Source: a virus
Virus record (IMG/VR): IMGVR_UViG_3300017727_000182
Location: 1 to 22,220 of that record
Strand: one strand, 5' to 3'
Length of the DNA: 22,220 nt
In this document: positions 15,935-22,220 of the stretch, in pieces
Layout: each line of letters begins with the position of its first letter
How positions within the stretch are numbered: position 1 is the stretch's first letter
Notes under the pieces: generated by a model
Databases searched by the model: none
Told to the model about the DNA's origin: nothing
Seen by the model: the letters and a program-made list of their open reading frames with translations, nothing else
Made by a program: the position numbers and the translations under genes

Positions 15935-16213
15935 ATGTATTTATATTACGAATATCCAAACTCTAGCTCCGCATATGAAGCATCTGCAGATGTTTATGAT
16001 CTGAATGCTCCTCCAAGAGATCAAAGAACATCTTTATATGCTTATGTTGTATATCCTCATACGGGAGATGATGATCCTAGATGTGTTATTTTGTATGAAG
16101 ATGATATACCTGGTTCAGTTTTTACAACCGGTTCTATATTTAATGGGGTAACTTCTTATACTAAAGCAGAAGCTATATTAGCTGGATTTGATGTTGAAGA
16201 TAAAGAAATTTAA
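15935..16213 (+). CDS. Small hypothetical acidic protein
   Basis: This 92-residue protein is acidic and Tyr-rich (for example YLYYEYP at the start and YAYVVYP near 35-41), with short strand-like segments, and matches no family I know. It starts two bases after the adhesin gene stop and ends 58 bases before the glycosyltransferase gene. Its location in the tail-surface cassette suggests a small virion accessory or adhesin-associated protein; this is inference only. Confidence 0.6.
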   Translation: MYLYYEYPNSSSAYEASADVYDLNAPPRDQRTSLYAYVVYPHTGDDDPRCVILYEDDIPGSVFTTGSIFNGVTSYTKAEAILAGFDVEDKEI

Positions 16214-16246
16214 GATTTAGATAGGTTTTTTAAAAAAAAATTATTA

Positions 16247-16264
16247 TATTTATTATAGTAAAAA
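16247..16264 (+). promoter_or_regulatory. Late-promoter-like motif, extended copy (glycosyltransferase)
   Basis: TATTTATTATAGTAAAAA, seven bases before the glycosyltransferase ATG at 16272. It differs at one position from the copy at 17157-17174 on the other side of that gene. Confidence 0.5.
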
Positions 16265-16271
16265 GTTATGA

Positions 16272-17150
16272 ATGAGTAGTTATAGTATATTCCATCTGGA
16301 AGGTGGGTTAGGTAAACATATAGCAGCTACAGCAGTAGCAAAATGTATTAAAAACAATCATCCTAAAAGAAAATTAATTATAATTTGTGCTTATCCTGAA
16401 TCATTTATTAATTTAGATTTTGTAGATAGAGTTTACAGAATAGGAAATACACCTTATTTTTATAATGATTATATTAAAGATAAAGATACTTTAATCTTTA
16501 AACATGAACCTTATTTTACAACCGAACATATAGTTCATCGTGAACCATTAATTAAAAATTGGTGTAATTTATATAATTTAGAATATAATGGAGAATCTCC
16601 ATCTTTAGTATTTAATTTAAGACAACAACAATTAGCATACGATAAATGGACTCGTGAAAAACCTATCATGGTTATGCATACTAATGGAGGCCCATTAGAA
16701 GAACAAAATCAACCTTATAGTTGGACTAGAGATATGCCCTATGATTTAGCTTGTGCCATAGCTGATCATTATAAAAAAGATTATCATATTATTCAAATCT
16801 GTAGAGAAGAATATAATTTTATTCCTGATGTAGAACATCATAAAGATCCTATGACTAATATGGAGTTATTTGGTCTATTACTATTTTCCCAGAAAAACCT
16901 TTTGATTGACTCTTCACTGCAACATGCAGCTGCAGCCTTACAGAAAAAATCCACTGTATTGTGGGTAGGAACTTCAAGTTCTATATTTGGTTATTCTTTT
17001 CATAATAATATCCAAGCTAACCTACCAGATAATTTTATATTACCAGATAGTTATTTATTTGATTATTCATTTGATGGAAGACCCCATGAATGTCCTGTAA
17101 TTGATACCCCTATGTTTGATTTATCTTCTATAGTTAATTCTTTGGGTTAA
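16272..17150 (+). CDS. GT9-like glycosyltransferase (heptosyltransferase-type fold)
   Basis: The 292-residue product resembles ADP-heptose:LPS heptosyltransferase-type (GT9) enzymes. It has a glycine-rich N-terminal loop EGGLGKHIAATAV (10-22) in the first Rossmann domain, a hydrophobic strand KLIIICA (34-40), and a second domain with HIIQICREE (172-180) and a C-terminal LIDSSLQHAAAAL (211-223) segment, which corresponds to the donor-binding helix of GT9. I cannot tell the sugar donor or acceptor. In a structural gene block it could glycosylate virion proteins or host surface glycans; neither is shown. An ATG four bases upstream (16268) opens a 3-codon frame (ATG AAT GAG TAG), so 16272 is the start. 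Near-identical 18-bp motif copies flank it. Confidence 0.7.
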   Translation: MSSYSIFHLEGGLGKHIAATAVAKCIKNNHPKRKLIIICAYPESFINLDFVDRVYRIGNTPYFYNDYIKDKDTLIFKHEPYFTTEHIVHREPLIKNWCNLYNLEYNGESPSLVFNLRQQQLAYDKWTREKPIMVMHTNGGPLEEQNQPYSWTRDMPYDLACAIADHYKKDYHIIQICREEYNFIPDVEHHKDPMTNMELFGLLLFSQKNLLIDSSLQHAAAALQKKSTVLWVGTSSSIFGYSFHNNIQANLPDNFILPDSYLFDYSFDGRPHECPVIDTPMFDLSSIVNSLG

Positions 17151-17156
17151 ATTTAA

Positions 17157-17174
17157 TATTTATCATAGTAAAAA
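17157..17174 (+). promoter_or_regulatory. Late-promoter-like motif, extended copy (coiled-coil gene)
   Basis: TATTTATCATAGTAAAAA, six bases before the ATG at 17181. It is a near copy of 16247-16264. Confidence 0.5.
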
Positions 17175-17180
17175 TAAGTC

Positions 17181-17438
17181 ATGATTAAAGAAAAAAAAGT
17201 TTTAACTGAAGAAGAAATTAAAGAACTAAAAGAATTAAAAGCTAATTTTGATAATATAATTTATTCATTAGGTACTATTGAAGCTGAAATTACGTCGTTA
17301 GAAAATAGTAAAAATGAATTAAAATCAAAATTAACAGAAATAACTAATAAAGAAAAAACCTTAGCCAAAAAATTAGAAGATAAATATGGTGAAGGTAAGT
17401 TATCATTAGAAACGGGAGAAATCGAACCAATCCCATAG
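17181..17438 (+). CDS. Small coiled-coil protein upstream of the sheath gene
   Basis: The 85-residue product is almost wholly helical with a heptad-like pattern over residues 8-70 (EEEIKELKELKANFD then SLENSKNELKSKL and KTLAKKLEDKYG), ending in an acidic tail (ETGEIEPIP). No enzyme motif is visible. It lies between the glycosyltransferase and the sheath gene. Small coiled-coil proteins in this position might be tail assembly factors, but I recognise no family. Confidence 0.65.
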   Translation: MIKEKKVLTEEEIKELKELKANFDNIIYSLGTIEAEITSLENSKNELKSKLTEITNKEKTLAKKLEDKYGEGKLSLETGEIEPIP

Positions 17439-17458
17439 TTTTTTTAGAAAGGTTTTGA

Positions 17459-17467
17459 TATTTATAA
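17459..17467 (+). promoter_or_regulatory. Late-promoter-like motif (sheath)
   Basis: TATTTATAA ends 20 bases before the sheath ATG. Confidence 0.5.
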
Positions 17468-17487
17468 CAAAACTTAAATAAAGACTA

Positions 17488-19230
17488 ATGGCCGAAACTC
17501 TTTTATCACCCGGTGTACTCGCTAACGAAAATGATCAGTCCCAAATTAGATCACTGCCTGTAACCGCAGGTGCCGCTATTATAGGACCTACAGTAAAAGG
17601 TAAACCCAATATTCCAAGATTAGTTACTACATTTAGTGAATATGAAGCTGAATTTGGTACTACTTTTGTTAGTGGTTCTACTGAAGAATATTCATTTTTA
17701 ACTTCAATTTCAGCAAATAACTATTTCACCCAAGGAGGTACTTCATTATTAGTAACTAGAGTAGCTACGGGTTCATTCACTCCTGCTACTAGCTCATACA
17801 TTTCATCTAGTTTATCTCAAAGTCAACAATCCTTTGTACTAGAAACCCTATCTGAAGGTGCTATTCTAAATAATGATGATGGAACTCATGGAGTAACAGG
17901 TTCTTCTTCCACAACAGGTTCTAATGGAACTTTATTAAGTGGTTCAAAAGATAATATTAGATGGGAAGTAGTATCACCTAACACATCTTCAGGAGTATTT
18001 TCTCTTTTAATTAGAAGAGGGGATGATAGAAATAATGCTAAAACCGTTTTAGAAACATTTACAAATCTTTCATTAGATCCTAGACAGTCTAATTATATTG
18101 AAAGAGTAGTAGGAAACCAAGTTCAACAATTAGTAGGATCTGGAACTGATGTTTATGTTGGAACTTCAGGATCTTACCCAAATGGTTCAAGATATGTAAG
18201 AGTAAAATCCGTTAATTTACCTACACCTGATTATTTTGATAATAATGGTGCTGCTAAGACTGAATTTACAGCATCAATTCCTCTGGCTTCTAGTGGTACA
18301 TTTGGAGCTGCAACTGGAGAAGTATTTGAAGGAGCTAATAATTTATATGAAAGTATTGGAACCCGAACTCAAGGATTAACAGATGGTAATTATACAGATG
18401 CTATTAACTTATTAGCTAATAGAGACGAGTATAGATTTAATATAATTTCTGCACCAGGTATTTACCAAGCTGATCATCCAACCCCAGTAGGAAACTTAAT
18501 TGAGATGGTAGAAAATAGAGGTGATGCCATTGCAGTAGTAGATTTAGTTAAGTATGGTTCTACTGTTTCAGTAGTTACTACGGAAGCAGGTGAAAGAGAT
18601 TCTTCTTATGGAGCTGCATATTGGCCATGGTTACAAATAAGTGAACCAAACAATGGCCAACTTGTATGGGTCCCAGCTTCAACATTGATCCCAGGGGTAT
18701 ATGCTAATACGGATGCCACAGCTGAAACTTGGTTTGCACCTGCAGGATTTAACAGAGGGGGATTAATAGGAGTAGCACAGGCTGAAAGAAAATTATCTCA
18801 ATCTCAAAGAGATACTCTTTATGTAGGAAAAGTTAACCCAATTGCTACATTCCCAGGACAAGGAGTAGTTGTATTTGGGCAGAAAACATTACAACAACAA
18901 GCTTCTGCTCTTGATAGAGTAAACGTAAGAAGATTATTGATTGCCTTGAAATCATTTATTTCACAAGTATCTGATAATCTTGTATTTGAGCAAAATTCAG
19001 CGGCAACTAGAAACGATTTCCTATCTCAAGTTAATCCTTATTTATCTTCAGTTCAACAAAGACAAGGATTATTTGCCTTTAAAGTAGTAATGGATGATAC
19101 AAATAACACTTCAGATGTTATTGACAGAAATCAATTAGTAGGTCAGATATTTATTCAACCAACTAGAACAGCTGAATTTATATTATTAGACTTTAATGTG
19201 TTGCCAACGGGAGCTACATTCCCATCTTAA
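17488..19230 (+). CDS. 18: Tail sheath protein, gp18-like
   Basis: The sheath forms the contractile outer tube; its contraction drives the inner tube into the host. The 580 residues begin with LLSPGVLANENDQSQI (5-20) and SLPVTAGAAIIGPTVKGKPN (22-41), the usual N-terminal pattern of sheath proteins, followed by an FSEYEAEFG segment. The C-terminal domain has the conserved LDRVNVRRLLIALKSFI region (about 473-489), which forms the sheath core, and the end (PTRTAEFILLDFNV) also fits the family. T4 gp18 is 659 residues, so this is a somewhat shorter version. The ATG is preceded by a TATTTATAA motif 20 bases away, and the tube gene follows after 38 bases. Confidence 0.95.
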   Translation: MAETLLSPGVLANENDQSQIRSLPVTAGAAIIGPTVKGKPNIPRLVTTFSEYEAEFGTTFVSGSTEEYSFLTSISANNYFTQGGTSLLVTRVATGSFTPATSSYISSSLSQSQQSFVLETLSEGAILNNDDGTHGVTGSSSTTGSNGTLLSGSKDNIRWEVVSPNTSSGVFSLLIRRGDDRNNAKTVLETFTNLSLDPRQSNYIERVVGNQVQQLVGSGTDVYVGTSGSYPNGSRYVRVKSVNLPTPDYFDNNGAAKTEFTASIPLASSGTFGAATGEVFEGANNLYESIGTRTQGLTDGNYTDAINLLANRDEYRFNIISAPGIYQADHPTPVGNLIEMVENRGDAIAVVDLVKYGSTVSVVTTEAGERDSSYGAAYWPWLQISEPNNGQLVWVPASTLIPGVYANTDATAETWFAPAGFNRGGLIGVAQAERKLSQSQRDTLYVGKVNPIATFPGQGVVVFGQKTLQQQASALDRVNVRRLLIALKSFISQVSDNLVFEQNSAATRNDFLSQVNPYLSSVQQRQGLFAFKVVMDDTNNTSDVIDRNQLVGQIFIQPTRTAEFILLDFNVLPTGATFPS

Positions 19231-19246
19231 TTTTTAATTTTTATAA

Positions 19247-19262
19247 TATTTATAATAAAATA
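19247..19262 (+). promoter_or_regulatory. Late-promoter-like motif (tube)
   Basis: TATTTATAATAAAATA, ending six bases before the tube ATG at 19269. It is identical over 16 bases to the copy at 21445-21460. Confidence 0.5.
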
Positions 19263-19268
19263 TAAAAC

Positions 19269-19757
19269 ATGCCAGTAATAGATCCAAACGAAATATTTTT
19301 TACCCCCTTTGAACCTAAACAACCTAATAGGTTTATAATGGTGATGAATGGATTTCCTTCCTTTATGGTGAAAGGAATAGGTGCGGTTAGTTTAACCCAA
19401 GGTTCAGTCGCTTTGAATCACATCAATATCCAAAGATATGTAAAAGGCAAAACTGTATGGAATCCTATTTCTTTTACTTTATTTGATCCAATTACTCCTT
19501 CAGGCGCTCAGGCTGTAATGGAGTGGGTACGCTTACACCATGAATCCGTTACAGGTAGAGATGGGTATTCTGATTTCTATAAAAAGCAATTAACCTTCAG
19601 AGTATTAGGACCTGTAGGAGATATCGTTTCTGAATGGATTATTGAGGGTGCAATGATTACTGAAGCATCATTTGGAGATTATAATTATGATACTGTTGAT
19701 GCTGCTGTTGAAATCTCAATGACAGTACAACCAGATTATTGTGTATTGAATTTCTAA
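19269..19757 (+). CDS. 19: Tail tube protein, gp19-like
   Basis: The tube protein makes the hexameric rings of the inner tail channel. The 162-residue product is almost exactly the T4 gp19 length (163). It has the beta-sandwich pattern of the family: PKQPNRFIMVMNGFPSFMV (16-34), a TLFDPITPSGAQAVMEWV segment (70-87), and WIIEGAMITEASFGDYNYD with the final ISMTVQPDYCVLNF. The order sheath then tube is standard. Its leader contains a TATTTATAA motif 13 bases upstream, and a strong terminator follows the stop by about 25 bases. Confidence 0.95.
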   Translation: MPVIDPNEIFFTPFEPKQPNRFIMVMNGFPSFMVKGIGAVSLTQGSVALNHINIQRYVKGKTVWNPISFTLFDPITPSGAQAVMEWVRLHHESVTGRDGYSDFYKKQLTFRVLGPVGDIVSEWIIEGAMITEASFGDYNYDTVDAAVEISMTVQPDYCVLNF

Positions 19758-19782
19758 TTTTATTATTTATTTATATTTAAAG

Positions 19783-19814
19783 ATGTCCGGTATTTATTAC
19801 CGGACATTTTTTTT
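19783..19814 (+). terminator. Strong intrinsic terminator after the tube gene
   Basis: TGTCCGGTA (19784-19792) pairs with TACCGGACA (19798-19806) around a 5-nt loop, with one further A-T pair outside. Eight T residues (19807-19814) follow. It begins 25 bases after the tube stop and its T-run ends two bases before the next ATG, so the following gene must get its transcripts by readthrough, or from a promoter not visible here. Confidence 0.93.
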
Positions 19815-19816
19815 CT

Positions 19817-20329
19817 ATGGCAAGAGCAAAATTCATAAAACCAGCTATACAGGATCAACCTGCTAGTTTTGGGAGAACTACAGTAAATGGTGTGTTGTCT
19901 ATAACAGGCATAGAAAATGTATCCCAGTCTATAGCTGCGGCTGGTGGTGGTACTCCCACATTACAACAAGTAACAGACCAGGGTTCTTCAACAACAACCC
20001 CAATCACATCTTCTATCATAAGTGCAAGCGGTCATATTATAGGTGATATTATAGATACTAGTTTTGAAACTTTTGTAAATTTTGAAGCCGCTGCTTCATT
20101 TACATTTGTAACACCATTTGAATTAACAATTAATTTTACGGGTTCATCAACCTCTTCAATGGAAGTTGTTGGGTTATTTACAGCAAGTGCCAACACTGAA
20201 ACTTTTTCAACACAACAAACCCCTCCTATTGAATTGAACGTGTTTGATAAACTAAAAATTTCCCCTTCTTCTTCAGGGTTATTTATATTTAGTGGATCAA
20301 AAGGTGTTAGTGCATTTCCTTCTCCATAA
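19817..20329 (+). CDS. Small fibre-like virion protein, probable
   Basis: The 170-residue product is Ser/Thr/Gly-rich and looks beta-structured. It starts with a basic stretch (MARAKFIKPAI) and contains a repeat-like GTPTLQQVTDQGSSTTTPI segment (45-63), then ISASGHIIGDI, a composition and pattern common in phage tail-fibre and whisker-type proteins. The rest (INFTGSSTSSMEVVGLFTAS) continues the same style. I recognise no family. It begins only two bases after the terminator T-run, which is unusual. Confidence 0.6.
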   Translation: MARAKFIKPAIQDQPASFGRTTVNGVLSITGIENVSQSIAAAGGGTPTLQQVTDQGSSTTTPITSSIISASGHIIGDIIDTSFETFVNFEAAASFTFVTPFELTINFTGSSTSSMEVVGLFTASANTETFSTQQTPPIELNVFDKLKISPSSSGLFIFSGSKGVSAFPSP

Positions 20330-20356
20330 TTTTTCATTTTTTCTTATTTTTTTATA

Positions 20357-20365
20357 TATTTATCA
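20357..20365 (+). promoter_or_regulatory. Late-promoter-like motif (gp26-like gene)
   Basis: TATTTATCA, 34 bases before the ATG at 20400, in a T-rich spacer. Confidence 0.4.
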
Positions 20366-20399
20366 CTGAATAAAAAGTTATTTTTTTAAATTGTAATCT

Positions 20400-21149
20400 A
20401 TGTCTGAAACTAAGTTTGACTTCCCTACTGAAACAGTAGAATTACCTTCCAAAGGTCTTTTATATCCTAAAGATAATCCTCTCTCCTCTGGCGTTGTAGA
20501 AATGAAATATATGACTGCTAAAGAAGAAGATATACTCACAAATCAAAATTATATTGAAAAAGGTACAGTAATTGATAAATTACTTGAATCCTTAATTGTA
20601 AGTAAAATTAAGTTTAGTGATTTATATGTGGGAGATAAAAATGCTTTATTAGTAGCTGCTAGAATTCTTGGTTATGGAAAAAATTATAAGTTTAGGTATA
20701 ATGATGAAGAAATTACAGTTGATTTATCTTCAGTTGAAAATAGAGAAATCGATTATAGCGCACTTGAAAGCGGTGTAAATGAATTCCCTTATACCCTCCC
20801 ACATTCTGGGGTAAACATTACTTTTAAATTTTTATCCCACAAGGATGAAAGAGAAATCGAAAATGAGTTAAAAGGATTAAAAAGACTAAAAAAAGATTCT
20901 TCAGCAGATATGTCAACTAGACTTAAACATATAATAGTCTCAGTTGATGGTGAAAGTGAAAGATCTCATGTTAGAAAATTTGTGGATAATCATCTCTTAG
21001 CTATGGATTCTAGAGAATTAAGAAAACATATTAGAGAAGTTCAACCTGATGTTAATCTTTCTACTACTATTGAAGTTGGGAGGGATAAGTATAAAGAAAT
21101 TGATATTCCAATTACACTGAATTTTTTTTGGCCAGACGCAGACTTATAG
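20400..21149 (+). CDS. 26: gp26-like baseplate hub / tail assembly protein
   Basis: This 249-residue product has the pattern of the T4 baseplate protein family (T4_baseplate, gp26). It shows VELPSKGLLYP (13-23), a KYMTAKEEDILTN segment (36-48), GDKNALLVAARILGYG (78-93), and a C-terminus ending NFFWPDADL. T4 gp26 is 208 residues. In T4, genes 26 and 51 act in hub assembly before the tape measure gp29. Position before a tape-measure-like gene, and the small chaperone reading frame overlapping its end, suggest that it is the first half of a tail assembly chaperone pair. The start is the ATG at 20400, preceded by a TATTTATCA motif 34 bases away. Confidence 0.8.
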   Translation: MSETKFDFPTETVELPSKGLLYPKDNPLSSGVVEMKYMTAKEEDILTNQNYIEKGTVIDKLLESLIVSKIKFSDLYVGDKNALLVAARILGYGKNYKFRYNDEEITVDLSSVENREIDYSALESGVNEFPYTLPHSGVNITFKFLSHKDEREIENELKGLKRLKKDSSADMSTRLKHIIVSVDGESERSHVRKFVDNHLLAMDSRELRKHIREVQPDVNLSTTIEVGRDKYKEIDIPITLNFFWPDADL

Positions 21150-21150
21150 A
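21121..21150 (+). other. Candidate +1 recoding site linking gp26-like gene to its extension
   Basis: The gp26-like frame ends FFWPDADL with TAG at 21147-21149. The +1 frame is open from 21121 to 21444 and contains conserved-looking sequence RNDLFSQIHSIVFHGKGGYD, beginning at 21148. Between the in-frame TGA at 21118 and the ATG at 21226 there is no ATG, GTG or TTG in that frame. A +1 shift at or just before TTA-TAG would give FFWPDADL-RNDLF or FFWPDAD-YRNDLF. A T8 run at 21122-21129 could allow a -2 slip into the same frame, but that would lose the WPDAD residues. Confidence 0.55.
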
Positions 21151-21225
21151 AACGATCTCTTTAGTCAAATCCATTCGATCGTATTTCATGGAAAAGGTGG
21201 GTATGATTTTCACACCGTTTATAAC

Positions 21226-21444
21226 ATGCCAATTTGGTTAAGAAACTATATAGCTTCTTCAATCTCAGAACATTATAAAAAAGAGGCTGAAGAAGTTAAA
21301 AAAGCTAGATCCGATAGTAATACTAAAAAATTCAATATGGGGGATACTAATAAAAGGAACATTCCAGATTTTTTAAAAAACCCTCCAAAATCCTCACCTA
21401 AACCAAGTTATTCAACTAAGTTCTCAAAAAACACAAAGAAGTAA
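21226..21444 (+). CDS. Tail assembly chaperone extension (frameshifted gp26 C-terminal part or gp51-like)
   Basis: The ATG at 21226 gives 72 residues, but this start is probably wrong or secondary. The open frame extends upstream to about 21121 and the residues before the ATG (LFSQIHSIVFHGKGGYDFHTVYN) are continuous with MPIWLRNY, making the pattern I/V-x-F-H-G-K-G-G-Y ... V-Y-N-M-P-I-W-L-R, which I recognise from small proteins that follow gp26 in T4-like phages and from tail assembly chaperones. After MPIWLRNYIASSISEHYKKE the rest is a Lys/Ser/Pro-rich tail. I infer that it is made as a fusion with the gp26-like protein, as is common for tail assembly chaperones upstream of a tape measure. 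A free 72-residue form from the ATG is also possible. Confidence 0.65.
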   Translation: MPIWLRNYIASSISEHYKKEAEEVKKARSDSNTKKFNMGDTNKRNIPDFLKNPPKSSPKPSYSTKFSKNTKK

Positions 21445-21460
21445 TATTTATAATAAAATA
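21445..21460 (+). promoter_or_regulatory. Late-promoter-like motif (tape measure)
   Basis: TATTTATAATAAAATA begins directly after the stop of the chaperone extension and ends five bases before the GTG at 21466. It is identical to the copy before the tube gene. Confidence 0.5.
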
Positions 21461-21465
21461 GTCTA

Positions 21466-22220
21466 GTGGCCGATTTTGGGGAATATAGAGATGTTCTTAA
21501 GGAGATAAATGCTGAATTTGGTAAGAATATTAGTAATGTAAAGGAAGCTACTAAAGCTATTAACACCCTAGGTTCAGTTTCTAAAACTCTTCAGAATCAG
21601 GAAGAAGCCATTACTAGATTAACTGATAAACAGTTAGATGCTCAAAGACAAAAAGCTGAAGTAGCAGTTAGGGAACTTCGAGCTAATGCTGATAAACTTG
21701 CTCAAGATAAATCATTATCCACTTTATCGGGTCAGATGCTTGCAAGGTCTATTGATAGACAACTTGCGGCAGGAAAATTAACCGAAGAAGAAGCTAACTT
21801 ACTAAGAGCTAGAGAACAAGGATTTGCTATAGAACAGGAAATCTTAGATCTGATTGATAAAGAAGTTGAAAAACGAAAAGCTTCTAATAGTATATTGGGG
21901 GTAACAGGAAATCTTTTAAAGGGAGCCAAGGAAATACTGGGGGGTAGTATAGCCTCCGCCCTAAAACTAGACGATGCCTTCGCCGCAGCACAGAAAAAAG
22001 CAGATAGTCTTGCTGAATCTGTAAGCAAGGGTGAGATATCAAAGGGTTTTGCTAAATTACAAGTGGCAGCTACAGGTATAGGACAAACTTTAAAAGGTTT
22101 AGCTACTACCCTAACTGATCCATTTGTTATTATATCTGCAATCATCAAATCCTTTACTGAATTTACTAAAGCTAATGCAGATTTAAGAAATCTTACAGGC
22201 CAAACTGCCAGTAACTTTGA
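21466..22220 (+). CDS. Tail tape measure-like protein, N-terminal part (runs off window end)
   Basis: The frame is open from GTG 21466 to the window end (251 full codons). TAA codons lie in the same frame at 21451 and 21454, so GTG is the only start candidate nearby (VADFGEYRDV). The protein is highly helical with coiled-coil-like Ala/Glu/Lys/Leu-rich segments (for example KLAQDKSLSTLSGQML at 77-92), then a hydrophobic segment LATTLTDPFVIISAIIKSF (212-230) that could be a membrane-active stretch, followed by FTKANADLRNLTG. Such layouts are typical of tape measure proteins, which set tail length and often act at the host membrane. Its place directly after the gp26-like chaperone genes matches T4 gp29 and tape measures in general. 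The full length is unknown. Confidence 0.7.
   Translation, partial: MADFGEYRDVLKEINAEFGKNISNVKEATKAINTLGSVSKTLQNQEEAITRLTDKQLDAQRQKAEVAVRELRANADKLAQDKSLSTLSGQMLARSIDRQLAAGKLTEEEANLLRAREQGFAIEQEILDLIDKEVEKRKASNSILGVTGNLLKGAKEILGGSIASALKLDDAFAAAQKKADSLAESVSKGEISKGFAKLQVAATGIGQTLKGLATTLTDPFVIISAIIKSFTEFTKANADLRNLTGQTASNF

Noticed and set aside
16268-16279. ATG AAT GAG TAG minimal reading frame
   Set aside because: Only three codons, overlapping the true glycosyltransferase start; probably chance, though an effect on initiation is conceivable.
21122-21129. T8 run as a -1 slippery site for the chaperone
   Set aside because: A -1 shift there enters a frame that ends near 21240 and does not encode the conserved extension; only +1 or -2 reaches it.
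488-21453. Reading the TATTTATA motifs as minus-strand T4 late promoters (TATAAATA)
   Set aside because: No credible minus-strand genes exist in the window, and the copies sit at fixed short distances ahead of + strand genes.

Overview
The window is one continuous late (virion) gene block of a T4-superfamily myovirus, on a low-GC genome with every gene on the + strand. The order terminase (gp17), portal (gp20), prohead protease (gp21), scaffold (gp22), major capsid protein (gp23), neck and tail completion proteins (gp13, gp14, gp15), sheath (gp18), tube (gp19), gp26-like hub/chaperone protein and tape measure is that of a T4-like morphogenesis module. Family assignments come from reading motifs by eye; no database search was run. 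Almost no start codon has a purine-rich Shine-Dalgarno sequence, and leaders are A/T-rich. That would fit a Bacteroidota-type host or a weak-SD host such as a cyanobacterium, but the host is an inference.

Layout. Positions 2-487 hold the 3' end of a NadR/AAA_28-like P-loop kinase gene. 508-2430 hold a small coiled-coil protein (small-terminase candidate) and the large terminase. 2440-7398 hold the portal, three unrecognised proteins in the T4 gp67/gp68 position, and the prohead protease; the last four genes are linked by TAATG stop/start overlaps. A 111-bp spacer with several dyads precedes the scaffold and capsid genes (7510-10404), closed by a strong intrinsic terminator. A phoH-like ATPase gene follows (10511-11200). 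Then come gp13-gp14-gp15 (11219-13795), a fibre-like protein, an ArfB/LamG-like carbohydrate-binding protein and a small unknown (13799-16213), a GT9-like glycosyltransferase (16272-17150), a small coiled-coil protein, sheath and tube (17488-19757), a second strong terminator, a small fibre-like virion protein, the gp26-like protein with an out-of-frame chaperone extension, and the start of a tape-measure-like protein running off the window end.

How it works together. The capsid genes make a prohead (portal, core, protease, scaffold, capsid protein), the terminase fills it, gp13/14/15 close the head and tail, gp18/gp19 build the contractile tail on the tape measure with help from the gp26-like protein and its extension, and the fibre and lectin-like proteins probably contact the host surface.

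The two observations most worth following are: (a) an apparent +1 recoding event joining the gp26-like gene to its chaperone extension, because the conserved N-terminal part of the extension has no ATG, GTG or TTG start in frame; and (b) a recurrent TATTTATAA-type motif 9-34 nt ahead of at least ten genes, which looks like this phage's late promoter yet reads as the reverse complement of the T4 late element. There is no gene-free stretch longer than about 111 bases, and I see no tRNA, CRISPR array, insertion sequence or integration gene.
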